From the NCBI RefSeq assembly GCF_015207605.1, contig NZ_JADEWO010000005.1, positions 1-64,000 of the forward strand: a DNA stretch of 64,000 nt. The letters are read 5' to 3'. Position 1 is the first letter of the stretch. Each line of letters begins with the position of its first letter. This DNA is from Oculatella sp. LEGE 06141. GTDB taxonomy: Bacteria; Cyanobacteriota; Cyanobacteriia; Elainellales; Elainellaceae. Made by a program: the position numbers and the translations under genes. Under the pieces are notes generated by a model. That model saw only the letters and a list, made by a program, of their open reading frames with translations. It ran no database searches and was not told the DNA's origin. Below, in pieces: positions 1 through 8,861 of the stretch.

Positions 1-567
1 ATAAGAGACAGGGGTGGGCGTTGGCAGCGAAGGTGTACCGTCTTGATCTCTGGCGTTGATTCGAACTTTAAATTGCCCTAACTTTAGATTCCCGGCATTG
101 GTTCTTCGCAAGTTGATGACATAGTTGCCATTATCTTCTGCCCCCCAACTGCCGCCAGGAGCCTGAATGCGATAGAAGGCGATCGTGCGTCCTACCACCC
201 GGTTGAGCTTCGATGCAACTAACTGAGCCACCTGCCGATATCCATCGGGACCAGTGACAATAACCTTGCTTGCGGGCAATTGGGTGCGTTTTGCTGTAAT
301 CCCGTCATACACGAGGCGGAAGCGCTTGGTCGCACCTCCCCATGCTGTGATATTGCTTATGAATAAATTGGGTGTTGGGTTTTCACCGACCTGCATTCCT
401 TTGATAATCTGAGCGATCGCCCCCTTATTGTTCTGAGCGCTTTTGCTCACCGGAGCAGGTGAACGTTTAACCAATTGCCCAACTGATTGACGCACGTTAG
501 AACCCTCAATTTGACTAATTGAAATTACTGTTTGCAGGACAGAATTATTTCTAGAGGAGGTAACCAT
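1..567 (-). CDS. Partial secreted/surface repeat protein (N-terminal part)
   Basis: An uninterrupted reading frame of 189 codons starts at ATG 567 and runs off the left edge, so the C-terminus is missing. AAGG lies about 8 bases upstream of the ATG. The first ~60 residues are polar and have no obvious signal peptide. The rest matches, from memory, a beta-sandwich-like repeat of cyanobacterial secreted proteins: VTGPDGY, then QVAQLV, then APGGSWGAEDNGNYVI, then LGQFKV. The end, before the edge, is a Pro/Thr/Ser linker (TPSLPTPTP), suggesting a further domain follows. Such repeats occur in exported calcium-binding or peptidase-type proteins, so an extracellular role is inferred; the enzymatic part, if any, lies outside the window. 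Confidence 0.7.
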   Translation of the reverse strand, partial: MVTSSRNNSVLQTVISISQIEGSNVRQSVGQLVKRSPAPVSKSAQNNKGAIAQIIKGMQVGENPTPNLFISNITAWGGATKRFRLVYDGITAKRTQLPASKVIVTGPDGYRQVAQLVASKLNRVVGRTIAFYRIQAPGGSWGAEDNGNYVINLRRTNAGNLKLGQFKVRINARDQDGTPSLPTPTPVSY

Positions 568-1238
568 GAACCTTGCGAAAAACTGCCAACACCGCCAACT
601 TATTCTGCGGCACTCAACGCCATGAACCGATACGACGAGACTCGATACAATCACCTGAAACAGGTTTTGTCTTTGCCTCAAGCCGCCTGAGCAATTGTCT
701 GGCGCATCGTTATGGTGTTGCTCCTGAACCAAACTCCGTAGTTTCCGCAAACAAAGTGTTTGATTTAGTCACATCATCACAGCCTTGGCCAGTCAAACCT
801 CGCTGAAAAATAGTACAGCCTGTATGATTGGCGGCACGAACCTCAAAACAGGCTGAAGTTGTTTTAGAGTTGCTGTCAGGGCAGCACCAATTTCAGGCCA
901 AAACTGGCTTAATTGTTACCCTATTGGGCGATCGCAAAAGAGATAGCTGTTTATTTAAGGTTTAGACTACGCAAGTTCACTTAACTCAACACATCTGCTG
1001 TGTCATACCGTAACTAACGTGTACGAGTTTTTGCTAGCGGTTGAGCTGTATATTTATTTACTCTTTATCGAAATGTTGCTTCGCTTCCGTTTCTTTGAAG
1101 TGCAAGTAAAGAAAAAAGAAGCAATTCCGAGAAATTGCTGCTATGCTGCACCCGTCTCAACAAACGGTAGGATTAGTTCTATGGTGCGATCGCACTGAAT
1201 ATAACTGACTCAATTTCCAATTGTGTTGAGCTGCCACC
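568..1238. other. Intergenic region, no convincing gene
   Basis: About 670 bases between the divergent left-edge gene and the VOC gene. Open frames here have no recognisable family features. The stretch is AT-richer than the flanking genes and must hold the promoters of both neighbours, but I could not define -10/-35 elements with confidence. Confidence 0.5.
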
Positions 1239-1706
1239 ATGTCACCCTCTTCTAAATCACTCGCGCCAACATTGGCTCAAGGCATGTTGCGTCGCGTACA
1301 CCACATTGCCCTTAACGTACATAACCTGGACGCATCGCGTCATTTCTACGGCATCATTCTGGGATTACGGGAGTTGACGAGTGACGAAGTTCCCACAACG
1401 CTGAAGGATCTGTTCGACAGTGGTAAAGTAGCCAACTTTATCACCCCAGACGGCACGATCCTCGATCTGTTTTGGCGACCCGATCTGCTGCCACCCGATC
1501 GCAACCCAACCCCCGCTTGTACAGGGGCAGGTCATCTTGCCTTCGATATCGAGCCAGCCTTGTTTGATCAGGCGGTTGATGTGCTCCAGCAGCAGCACAT
1601 CACAATTGACCACGGCCCTGTCACGCGACCCACCGGACGGGGTGTCTATTTCTACGATCCGGATGGCTTTCTCGTCGAAATCCGCTGCGATCCAGCAGAA
1701 CCATAA
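1239..1706 (+). CDS. VOC superfamily (glyoxalase/dioxygenase-like) protein
   Basis: A 155-residue protein with the two beta-alpha-beta-beta-beta modules of the vicinal-oxygen-chelate fold. Visible signatures are HHIALNV (residues 21-27) opening module 1, GHLAFDI (98-104) opening module 2, and GVYFYDPDGFLVEI (about 135-148) at the end. His21/22, His99 and Glu147 sit where VOC enzymes place metal ligands. The family includes glyoxalase I, extradiol dioxygenases and fosfomycin/bleomycin resistance proteins; the substrate cannot be told here. An internal ATG at residue 16 is a possible alternative start because the VOC fold begins only at about residue 18. No operon partner is seen. Confidence 0.85.
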   Translation: MSPSSKSLAPTLAQGMLRRVHHIALNVHNLDASRHFYGIILGLRELTSDEVPTTLKDLFDSGKVANFITPDGTILDLFWRPDLLPPDRNPTPACTGAGHLAFDIEPALFDQAVDVLQQQHITIDHGPVTRPTGRGVYFYDPDGFLVEIRCDPAEP

Positions 1707-2393
1707 CGTCTGCTCATCTTCAGCAATTATTTTAAGCATGGGGCAGTCAATCAGCAGTTTGATCCGTGAGTTGAACCTGACGAACCACGACAACCGCGCA
1801 CCATTCAAACGGGGTTAAAGCTTACCGTTTGTAGAAACATGAATATGTGTCAGTTTTGCCAAGTGGCTTTGGCAAATAGCTTTGCCAAATAGCCATTGTT
1901 CAGGTTTATATGCTGTTACTTACTGATTCACTATTGCAGGCTGCACTTAACACAAATTCAATCGGCAAATTGTGGCTCAATGGCCTGCAAAAACTGGCTT
2001 TCATGACTCATTTGAGTGCCGTAAACTCAGGAGAATCATTGAAAAGTAAACTTTGGTTTCGTTCAGTTGATCCATATTGCAGAATCGCTATAGTGGGAAT
2101 TGAAGCTACCAAGCTTCCCTGGCAGATTTAACAGCCAAGTTCACGTTCACTTAATGAGGTAAAAGAGCTGTTCCACGAAAATCTGTCTCGTCTAACCCTA
2201 ACAGCACTCAAGCAACGGCTGACACTTCCTCACCTATCAAACAGGGAGCTATGTGGTTGAATTTATTCTTAGTTTTCTAAGGATTTAATCAGCACAACTC
2301 TGTATAAAATGACTGAATGGAGGAGAGTCACTCAGCAAGTTAGTTTGGGTGTTGTTGTCGTTTTAAAGCATGGGAGGCCGGTAGAAAACGGGT
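1707..2393. other. Intergenic region, no convincing gene
   Basis: About 690 AT-rich bases with several stop-punctuated short frames and no family signature. A 73-codon frame at 1910-2131 has no recognisable domain and was not accepted. No clear repeat element or hairpin was seen. Confidence 0.45.
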
Positions 2394-3173
2394 ATGGCAA
2401 TCATTGCACTCAAGGCTTGGTATCTTCAAGAATATGAACCGCTACGAGATCTGGAAAAACGTCCTCATGACCTGCGCCTCAGTAAAAACAGTCTATTGAA
2501 ATCAGCTCTTCGGGCTGATTTTTTAGAAGATAGTGAGGATGTCAAAAAGTCGGCTTGGTTCCAACGCTACATTGAGGGTGAAGGGGTCGAGTTTTACATA
2601 GAAGGAAGCGGTGGCTACGCCATTTCAAACATCGACCTGATTAGCCACGAAATTTACTTCACCAAACGGGATGTCATGGCGCATTTAGATCCAACGATCT
2701 TTTTGTGCTACCAAACCGACTATCCCGAATCCAGCGAACTGCTACGGGGAGAAATCCAAACCTTTCTCGACAAATTTAATGGCCGATCGCGCATTGAACT
2801 CACCCTGGAAGAATCCCATCGGCTAACGGACGCACCGATCCGCCTCAACAGTACGCTGATGCGGAAAATTCGTAGAAGCTTACTGTTTATTGCAGACGGC
2901 ACTCCCCTGCTGCAACTAGAAGGAACCCCACCCCAACTCGTTCCCAGTCCCAAAGTCTGTGTGGAGCTTGGCTATGCGTTACAGTGCAAACGCACAGAGC
3001 AAATTCTGCTGGCGCAAATGGAACGCTCTGACTTACCCGGACAGTTTCCATTTGATGTCCACAGCCGCAGTCGGCTCTTGTTTAGCAATAAGACCGAGCT
3101 AAGGAAAGCCCTGGCGCAATCGCTCGAGGCTCAATTGCAGCCTTTTAACCTGCACCGCAAACCTGCAAGCTAA
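2394..3173 (+). CDS. Conserved cyanobacterial protein with TIR/NDT-like nucleotide-binding C-terminus
   Basis: A 259-residue soluble protein. The N-terminal ~115 residues (RPHDLRLSKNSLLK, then FYIEGSGGY) resemble a conserved cyanobacterial family known to me only as hypothetical. The C-terminal half follows the pattern of TIR-like or nucleoside-deoxyribosyltransferase-like predicted nucleotide-binding domains: IFLCYQTDYPESSELLR, then SLLFIADGTP, then SPKVCVELGYALQ with the conserved Glu-Leu-Gly-Tyr-Ala, then QFPFDVHSRSRLLF, equivalent to the PFD-x-R motif. In related domains the Glu of the ELGYA motif is catalytic for NAD or nucleotide cleavage. No partner gene (STING-like, CBASS cyclase, argonaute) lies next to it, so a defence role is only a possibility; a housekeeping role is equally likely. 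Confidence 0.7.
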   Translation: MAIIALKAWYLQEYEPLRDLEKRPHDLRLSKNSLLKSALRADFLEDSEDVKKSAWFQRYIEGEGVEFYIEGSGGYAISNIDLISHEIYFTKRDVMAHLDPTIFLCYQTDYPESSELLRGEIQTFLDKFNGRSRIELTLEESHRLTDAPIRLNSTLMRKIRRSLLFIADGTPLLQLEGTPPQLVPSPKVCVELGYALQCKRTEQILLAQMERSDLPGQFPFDVHSRSRLLFSNKTELRKALAQSLEAQLQPFNLHRKPAS

Positions 3174-3382
3174 AACATCAAACCCCAATGCTGCGTGACT
3201 TTAAGTCAATTTAGCCATAGGGGCAACGTTATGGAATTGAAACGAGGTGTGCTTAACTAATCAGAGCCGACTTTTCTCGAAAATGCATAGTTTTGCTGCA
3301 TCGATGGGCAGAGTTAGAGTATCTAGATCTGCTCACCCGATGAGTGCGACGTTGTAATGTGACATCGCTATCGGCTAAAGAT

Positions 3383-3565
3383 TTAGAGGATGGTTTAAAA
3401 GTGATAACTGTAACTCGAACCGCCCCCAGATACCCCAATTCTGGCTTCGACGTGAGCGCTCAGCCGAACGACAACCTTGGAACAGAACGGGATCGGGAGT
3501 CCTCCAATCCTTGAGGAACTTAGGGGTGAATGCAGTACATTTGCTACTTTTAAAGCATCCTCTTA
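3383..3565. mobile_element. MITE-like inverted-repeat element, family A, copy 1
   Basis: The left end TTAGAGGATGGTTTAAAAGT and the reverse complement of the right end, TAAGAGGATGCTTTAAAAGT, agree at 18 of 20 positions. The interior shares sequence with the copy at 12346-12546, including a CAATTCTGGCTTCGACGTGA segment. There is no reading frame for a transposase, so this is a non-autonomous element or an old relic. It lies between two co-oriented genes. Confidence 0.7.
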
Positions 3566-3619
3566 GACGGTGGGCACCATCCAGACCCGATGATGCCAGA
3601 TCAACAAGGATGAACCAAT

Positions 3620-3919
3620 ATGAGTCAAGCTATGGTTGAAGATTCTGCAAACCCCAAACGCAGCCGCTACGCCCGGACTCCTAGCGAATATGCCGTACAC
3701 ATCATGATCGAGGGTGGGCATCGTGAAGAGGTGCGCTTTCCTACGATTCAAGAGTTCCAAAAATGGTACAGCGGCGAGTTAGTGCCAAAATCAGCCTCCG
3801 ATGACTTTATTAGTGTTCCAATCAAAAATATTCAGGGCGAGTATATGGTGGTTCGGCCTTCGCGAGTCATTGCCCTGCGGGTGGAACCAATCTTCGCCAG
3901 CAGCGTCGAGCGCTTTTAG
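3620..3919 (+). CDS. Conserved cyanobacterial hypothetical protein upstream of mltA
   Basis: A 99-residue soluble protein of unknown function. It opens with a polar tail (residues 1-20), then SRYARTPSEYAVHI, EVRFPTIQEFQKWY and VPIKNIQGEYMVVRPSRV, a pattern I recall as a small conserved cyanobacterial family. A good AAGGA ribosome-binding site lies about 10 bases before the ATG. The stop is 20 bases from the mltA start on the same strand, so co-transcription is likely. There are no Cys/His clusters, membrane segments or catalytic signatures. The single-domain beta-rich pattern would suit a small binding or regulatory protein, but nothing in the sequence proves it. Confidence 0.8.
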   Translation: MSQAMVEDSANPKRSRYARTPSEYAVHIMIEGGHREEVRFPTIQEFQKWYSGELVPKSASDDFISVPIKNIQGEYMVVRPSRVIALRVEPIFASSVERF

Positions 3920-3939
3920 CTTTTAGGATTGATGCAGTT

Positions 3940-5223
3940 ATGGTAAAGGCGATCGCCGCATTTGCTTTCAGTTTAGGCGCGGTTGCTAGCGTTGCGGTTT
4001 TATCCCTGCCAACGTCTGATGCTACGGCTCATCAGCATCAGACCGTTCCTGCTGCCTATACGCCAGAAACGCAACCTCCAAGGCCGTTGCTGGCCTCGAA
4101 CCACCTGCCGTTGCAGCCAGTTAGTTGGGCAGATCTTGAAGCCAGCACTCCATTTGCGTCGTTGCTGGGGATAGAAGATCAGTTTTGGGACAGAAACGCC
4201 CCGACTGCCGCCGCATCCCACGATCGTCAAATGTTGCTCACCGCGATCGATCACTCTTTGCGCTATCTGCGTACCTCTGCTGCTGCTAGTGCTTATCGGC
4301 AATATCCCGTTCCGGGCGTGACGCTTAACCGAGTTCGCCGCAGCCTGGAACGGTTTCGTCAGCTTGTCCTCACGGCGCAATCCCCAACGGAATTGCGCTC
4401 GGCAGTCATACAAGAATTTGATGTGTACCAATCGGTGGGGCGAGATGGACAGGGTACGGTCGCATTCACTGGTTATTTCGAGCCGACCTATGCAGCCAGT
4501 CGTACCCCCACCCCAGAGTACCGCTACCCGCTTTATCGCGTTCCGGCCAATTTGAACCGCTGGCCCCGTCCCCATCCCACTCGTGCCCAGTTGGAAGGTA
4601 TTGATGGACTTCAAGGTTCACAAAACCAGTTGCGCGGTTTAGAACTTGTGTGGTTGCGCGATCGCTTTGAAGCCTTTTTAGTCCAGGTGCAGGGTTCGGC
4701 TCGGCTGCAACTCACGGATGGCAGCACCATGACCGTTGGGGTGGCAGGGCATACCGACTATCCCTATGTTGGGGTTGGTCGAGAATTAGTCAACGCCGGA
4801 AAATTTCGCCTAGAAGACCTGAGTTTGCCTGTCCTGATTCAATACTTTCAAGACAACCCAGCCGATCTGAATGCCTATCTGCCACGGAACAACCGCTTTG
4901 TGTTCTTTCGAGAAACAGCAGGTGCCCCGGCTACTGGCAGTTTGGGGCTACCTGTGACGGCTGAACGCTCGATCGCAACTGACAAATCGTTGATGCCGCC
5001 CGGTGCCCTTGCCCTGATTCAAACTCAAATTCCCTATGCCAATGCTCAGGGGCAACTAGAATCGCGGCTGGTGAGCCGATATGTTTTGGATCAAGATACG
5101 GGCGGTGCCATTCGTGGAGCCGGAAGGGTAGATCTGTTCATGGGCACCGGAGCGCTAGCGGGCGATCGCGCTGGCCTAATTAATGCCACAGGACAGCTAT
5201 ACTATTTGCTGCTCCGGAACTAA
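3940..5223 (+). CDS. mltA: Membrane-bound lytic murein transglycosylase A (MltA)
   Basis: A 427-residue peptidoglycan lytic transglycosylase that cleaves MurNAc-GlcNAc linkages, forming 1,6-anhydro-MurNAc. Residues 1-32 form a hydrophobic export signal (IAAFAFSLGAVASVAVLSL); no lipobox Cys is evident, so it may be a periplasmic or anchored form. The MltA domain spans about 155-320, with FTGYFEPTYAASRTPTPEY and VQGSARLQLTDGS as family hallmarks. A C-terminal 3D domain (about 325-425) carries QDTGGAIRGAGRVDLFMGTG, which includes the Asp expected to be catalytic. Length is near the cyanobacterial norm. It follows the small gene at 3620 by 20 bases and ends in a hairpin. Confidence 0.95.
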   Translation: MVKAIAAFAFSLGAVASVAVLSLPTSDATAHQHQTVPAAYTPETQPPRPLLASNHLPLQPVSWADLEASTPFASLLGIEDQFWDRNAPTAAASHDRQMLLTAIDHSLRYLRTSAAASAYRQYPVPGVTLNRVRRSLERFRQLVLTAQSPTELRSAVIQEFDVYQSVGRDGQGTVAFTGYFEPTYAASRTPTPEYRYPLYRVPANLNRWPRPHPTRAQLEGIDGLQGSQNQLRGLELVWLRDRFEAFLVQVQGSARLQLTDGSTMTVGVAGHTDYPYVGVGRELVNAGKFRLEDLSLPVLIQYFQDNPADLNAYLPRNNRFVFFRETAGAPATGSLGLPVTAERSIATDKSLMPPGALALIQTQIPYANAQGQLESRLVSRYVLDQDTGGAIRGAGRVDLFMGTGALAGDRAGLINATGQLYYLLLRN

Positions 5224-5251
5224 CGATAGCGCCAGGGTTAACCCGCTATCG
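5224..5251 (+). terminator. Hairpin just after mltA
   Basis: CGATAGCG (5224-5231) pairs with CGCTATCG (5244-5251), with a further self-complementary GGGTTAACCC in the loop, immediately after the mltA stop. No strong T-run follows, so it may act as a weak terminator or an mRNA 3'-end stabiliser. The remaining ~300 bases up to the antiporter gene show no gene. Confidence 0.5.
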
Positions 5252-5555
5252 CTAATCTGCTAATATGGCTTCCTGTTCTGATGCTTCTAATGCGATCGCG
5301 CTGGCAAGCTTGATCCCGACCAGCAAAAACAAGGATTCTAGCAAGGTGATATGCTTGACGAACCGTTGCATTGGCTAAAATGCCTATAAAGCACTATAAA
5401 TATTTATTTGACGACCGTTGTTTCTCTCAACTACGGGATGGATTGTCACCTCAGCCACCTTGCAATGCCTCTCTTTAGTGTCCCACCGCCGGGATGGCGC
5501 ACCAGAGCAGATGTGACATCAAGTAGTTTTACCTGGGGCAGCCTCAGCGAAATTT

Positions 5556-7481
5556 ATGGACGCACCCCTTGAGATCACGCTGCAAATGGTTTTGACCATC
5601 CTTGCAGGCATTAGTGCACAAGTGCTGGCAGACTATCTTAGAGTCCCCAGCATTGTCTTTTTGCTACTGTTCGGCATTGTGTTGGGGGCTGACGGCATTG
5701 GAGTGCTGCATCCTTACATGCTGGGGCCTGGGCTGGAAGTGATCGTGTCGCTGTCGGTAGCGCTGATCCTGTTTGAAGGGGGGCTGAATTTAGAATTACG
5801 GGATTTGGGCAGGGTTTCCGGCAGTTTGCGAAACCTGGTCACTTTTGGGACGCTGATTACGCTGATTGGTGGCGGCATGGCGGCTCACTGGCTGGGAGAG
5901 TTTCCGTGGGCGATCGCCTTTCTCTATGCTTCCCTGGTCGTCGTCACAGGCCCAACGGTCATCAGTCCTCTGCTGAAACAGGTAAAGGTCGATCGGGAAG
6001 TCGCGGCCTTACTGGAAGGCGAAGGGGTTCTGATCGATCCCGTGGGCGCAATTCTAGCGGTGGTGGTGCTCGACATCATTTTGAACGGCGATGCTGACCC
6101 GCTGTTGGTCGTCAGCGGTCTGTTGCTGCGGCTAGGAATTGGGGGTGCCATTGGGGCGATCGGTGGTTGGCTGCTGGGATTTATCCTCAAAAAAGCAGAT
6201 TTTCTGTCAGAAGATCTGAAGAATTTGGTGGTCTTAGCGGGATTATGGGGACTGTTTGGGCTGGCACAGCTCATCCGTAGCGAGGCGGGGCTGATGTCGG
6301 CTGTGGTGGCTGGTATTGTGTTGCGCGGCTCGTCAATTCCAGAAGAGCGGTTGCTGCGCCGATTCAAGGGGCAGTTAACCATCCTGGCGGTTTCTGTGCT
6401 GTTTATCATGCTCTCAGCCGATTTGTCGATCGCCAGTATCTTTGCCCTGGGGCTTGGCTCCGTCCTAACGGTTGCTGTTCTCATGTTTGTGGTTCGTCCT
6501 ATCAACATTTGGCTCTGCACCTGGAACAGCGGCATGAACTGGCGACAGAAGCTATTCCTCTGCTGGGTGGCTCCCAAAGGAATTGTGTCTGCCTCCGTTG
6601 CTTCTCTGTTTGCCATTTTGTTGACGGAACGAGGCATTAATGGTGGCGATTCTATTAAAGCACTCGTCTTTCTGACGATCATCTCTACGGTTGTGCTGCA
6701 AGGTTTAACGGCTCGCTGGGTGGCTCAGTTGTTAAGAGTAAATTCCACGCTGGTGACGGGCGCGGTAATTGTGGGGTGTAATCCCCTGAGCCGTTTGCTA
6801 GCCAAGCTATTCCAGGAACGGGGCGAATCAGTTGTTTTGATTGATACTGACGCTGAAGCCTGTAGCGAAGCCGAACGGCAAGGGTTCAAAGTCTTTGCCA
6901 GCAGTGCCTTGGACGATAAAGTGCTGGAACAGGCTGGACTGGGAACAGCAGGCACCTTTCTAGCCATGACCAACAACGGTGAAGTGAACCTGGTGATGGC
7001 GCAGCGGGCGATCGAAGAGTTTCAACCGCCCAGGGTATTAGCGGTGTTTCCCAACGAGGCTCAGGCTGGAACAGCCAATAATAGCAGCAAAATTCAGTCT
7101 GCTTTTATGCCGGAAATGTCGATCAAAACCTGGAACCGCTATATCAGCGACGGTGCTGTAAAACTCGGCGAGACGACGCTGCGAGACGACGGCATTTTGT
7201 TTCAACAAGCGCACCTGAGAGCCTTGATTCGCTCGGGTGAACTGATTCCGGTTTTGATGGAACGCGACGATCGCTTCCAGGTCGCTATTGCGTCAGAAGA
7301 GTGGCAACCGGGCGATCGCATCATTTATTTGTTGCACGATCCAAGACCCAAGCTTCTCAGACAGTTGGCTGGTGGAACGAACCAATCACGTCTGTCGATC
7401 GAGCGGCTCCAGGAAGTAGAAGAGATCCCAATGCCGTCTCAAATGGTGGAACCCCCTCTACCAGAATTGCAGTCTAGCTAA
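5556..7481 (+). CDS. CPA1-type Na+(K+)/H+ antiporter with TrkA-like cytosolic domain
   Basis: A 641-residue integral membrane antiporter. Residues ~10-395 form about 12 hydrophobic segments of the Na_H_Exchanger family, with ILFEGGLNLELRDL and GEGVLIDPVGAI. The Asp in the latter is the usual ion/proton-binding position of the NhaP/CPA1 branch. Residues ~400-510 form a Rossmann-type TrkA-N/RCK fold (LVTGAVIVGCNPLSRLLAKL, then VVLIDTDAEACSEAE, then AMTNNGEVNLVMA). A TrkA-C-like part follows at about 550-610 (IPVLMERDDRF, PGDRIIYLL). The cytosolic part suggests nucleotide or ion gating. The likely role is pH and salt homeostasis; Na+ versus K+ preference cannot be read from sequence. It appears monocistronic. 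Confidence 0.92.
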   Translation: MDAPLEITLQMVLTILAGISAQVLADYLRVPSIVFLLLFGIVLGADGIGVLHPYMLGPGLEVIVSLSVALILFEGGLNLELRDLGRVSGSLRNLVTFGTLITLIGGGMAAHWLGEFPWAIAFLYASLVVVTGPTVISPLLKQVKVDREVAALLEGEGVLIDPVGAILAVVVLDIILNGDADPLLVVSGLLLRLGIGGAIGAIGGWLLGFILKKADFLSEDLKNLVVLAGLWGLFGLAQLIRSEAGLMSAVVAGIVLRGSSIPEERLLRRFKGQLTILAVSVLFIMLSADLSIASIFALGLGSVLTVAVLMFVVRPINIWLCTWNSGMNWRQKLFLCWVAPKGIVSASVASLFAILLTERGINGGDSIKALVFLTIISTVVLQGLTARWVAQLLRVNSTLVTGAVIVGCNPLSRLLAKLFQERGESVVLIDTDAEACSEAERQGFKVFASSALDDKVLEQAGLGTAGTFLAMTNNGEVNLVMAQRAIEEFQPPRVLAVFPNEAQAGTANNSSKIQSAFMPEMSIKTWNRYISDGAVKLGETTLRDDGILFQQAHLRALIRSGELIPVLMERDDRFQVAIASEEWQPGDRIIYLLHDPRPKLLRQLAGGTNQSRLSIERLQEVEEIPMPSQMVEPPLPELQSS

Positions 7482-8289
7482 ATCGATCTGGATACCTTCT
7501 CTGTGACCCGCGAGGATGTTTGAGAAGAGCTAACTCTGTCTTAAAGTTCCTCAGTTCCGGGAGATTTAGGAGGCGAATGCAGATTATTGAACCGTCTCAG
7601 GCATTCTTTAAAAAGCGGTTTGCACCGGATGAAGGGTTTCTGGAGCGTCACATTCGGCAGACCGATGAATGACGTAGACTCAGACGGATTGCCCGTAGCG
7701 TGCCTGCCCCAGGGTATGCCACGCTCCTGCAACTGTCGGGTGACAAATTAGACGGTTGAAACATTCTGTAAAATTGGACGCTGTAACCAATTAATCGATC
7801 GCCGCGATCGCCGATGCTTGCGAACCAAACTTCGTTCAAACTGCTGCAAACGGCTCCGATCGTGTTAGCTCTGCCCACCCTCAGCGTATTTATCTCCATT
7901 GATTGAGGACAGCATAGAAGGCAGTCAGTAAAATCGTTTCATCCTGCTGGAATCCAGTTGTAACCGTTAATTTTGTTACTCAATATCCATCAAGCTTGAC
8001 CGATACTAAAGTATCCGTTAACCATAGCTGTTAATCGATGAACGGTTGAGCTAAAGGAGTAGAGATTCAGGCTGTTCAGCATGGCTACTCATAGCATGGC
8101 TTTACTTTCTCACTGTTGTTGAAAAACCAGTTTTCTACCCGTTCGTTGAGTAGTTCAACGCCATCAGTTGTGAATCACTTGTGAATCCAGTTCCGCAGAA
8201 CTCAAGAGGGCAATACCGCTGTTCTCAAGAGCGATGCCTTGAGGTGATGCAAGTTAACTGAAGGGCCTTACACACGAGTAGGAGTATCT
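7482..8289. other. Long intergenic region with a weak family A remnant and one micro-ORF candidate
   Basis: About 800 bases without a clear gene. 7510-7619 resembles a degenerate family A element. A 30-codon frame at 7814-7906 encodes a hydrophobic peptide whose pattern recalls PsaJ (see findings), but it has no evident ribosome-binding site. Near 8166-8184, TGTGAATC occurs twice in direct orientation. A GTAAC-N10-GTTAC inverted repeat lies near 7959-7980. Confidence 0.45.
7510..7619. mobile_element. Degenerate MITE-like element, family A remnant
   Basis: GCGAGGATGTTTGAGAAG at the left and CATTCTTTAAAAAGC at the right resemble the family A ends. The interior (GGGAGATTTAGGAGGCGAATGCAG) shares words with the copy at 37869-38020. 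Both ends have drifted, so the boundaries are approximate. Confidence 0.4.
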
Positions 8290-8640
8290 ATGGACTACAC
8301 CTTTGAAATGGTTGGTATATCATCCGTTTTATCCTTCTTTAACCATCAGCATGAAAGCTGGCAACAACGGCAGCAGCGCGGAGCAGAATATTTAGGCTCC
8401 TATCAATGTACTTTAGATTCATTTATTGCTTCGGTTGAAATGGTGCCTCCTAAGCGGGGATGGCATCTCGATCGCGTTGTGGATGCGGTAATTGGTTTCT
8501 GGTTGAACAATGCTGAACAAGTATCACACTGGAAACAACGGCTAGAAGATGCCGGTTCCGAGCACTTGTTAGTGGCGCGCGTGGCTGATTTGAGCGCCCT
8601 ACGGGTAGAGTTTGAGTGGTTAATGGAGAGCGATCGCTAA
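8290..8640 (+). CDS. Conserved hypothetical protein, 116 residues
   Basis: A small soluble protein of unknown function preceded by GGAGTATCT just before the ATG, giving a plausible ribosome-binding site. Sequence pattern: a hydrophobic/aromatic start (MVGISSVLSFFNHQ), a helix rich in Gln/Arg (WQQRQQRGAEYL), a central beta-like stretch ending VPPKRGWHLDRVVDAV, and a C-terminal acidic helix (LSALRVEFEWLME). It has no Cys, no membrane span and no recognised catalytic motif. It lies upstream of the SyCRP1-like regulator on the same strand but 220 bases away, so an operon is uncertain. Codon use matches the neighbours, supporting a real gene. Confidence 0.7.
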   Translation: MDYTFEMVGISSVLSFFNHQHESWQQRQQRGAEYLGSYQCTLDSFIASVEMVPPKRGWHLDRVVDAVIGFWLNNAEQVSHWKQRLEDAGSEHLLVARVADLSALRVEFEWLMESDR

Positions 8641-8861
8641 ATTTGGCAACGAGACGTAAACTGTCCCATTCCCCGGGGGCTTTAGTTGTCAACTCAGCCG
8701 AGAGCCTTCTATCATCGTGATATTCTAGTCTTACCCAAATTTGAAAGGGTTGATAAGATGGTTTACACCTGTATCAACCTTGAAAAGTTGCAGGGTTCTC
8801 CGTATTCCTGGGTACTATAGCCTAGTCGGTAGCGCATCTGCCCCGCCTGCCACAGAAGTCT

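Noticed and set aside
573-806. 77-codon plus-strand frame next to the left-edge gene
   Set aside because: No recognisable domain, no ribosome-binding site and atypical composition; divergent upstream DNA is a better explanation.
1365-1808. Minus-strand frame antisense to the VOC gene
   Set aside because: It mirrors the real VOC gene and has no family features; a shadow frame.
8160-8190. Possible CRP site upstream of the 8290 gene
   Set aside because: TGTGAATC is repeated directly, not as the TGTGA-N6-TCACA palindrome expected for SyCRP1.
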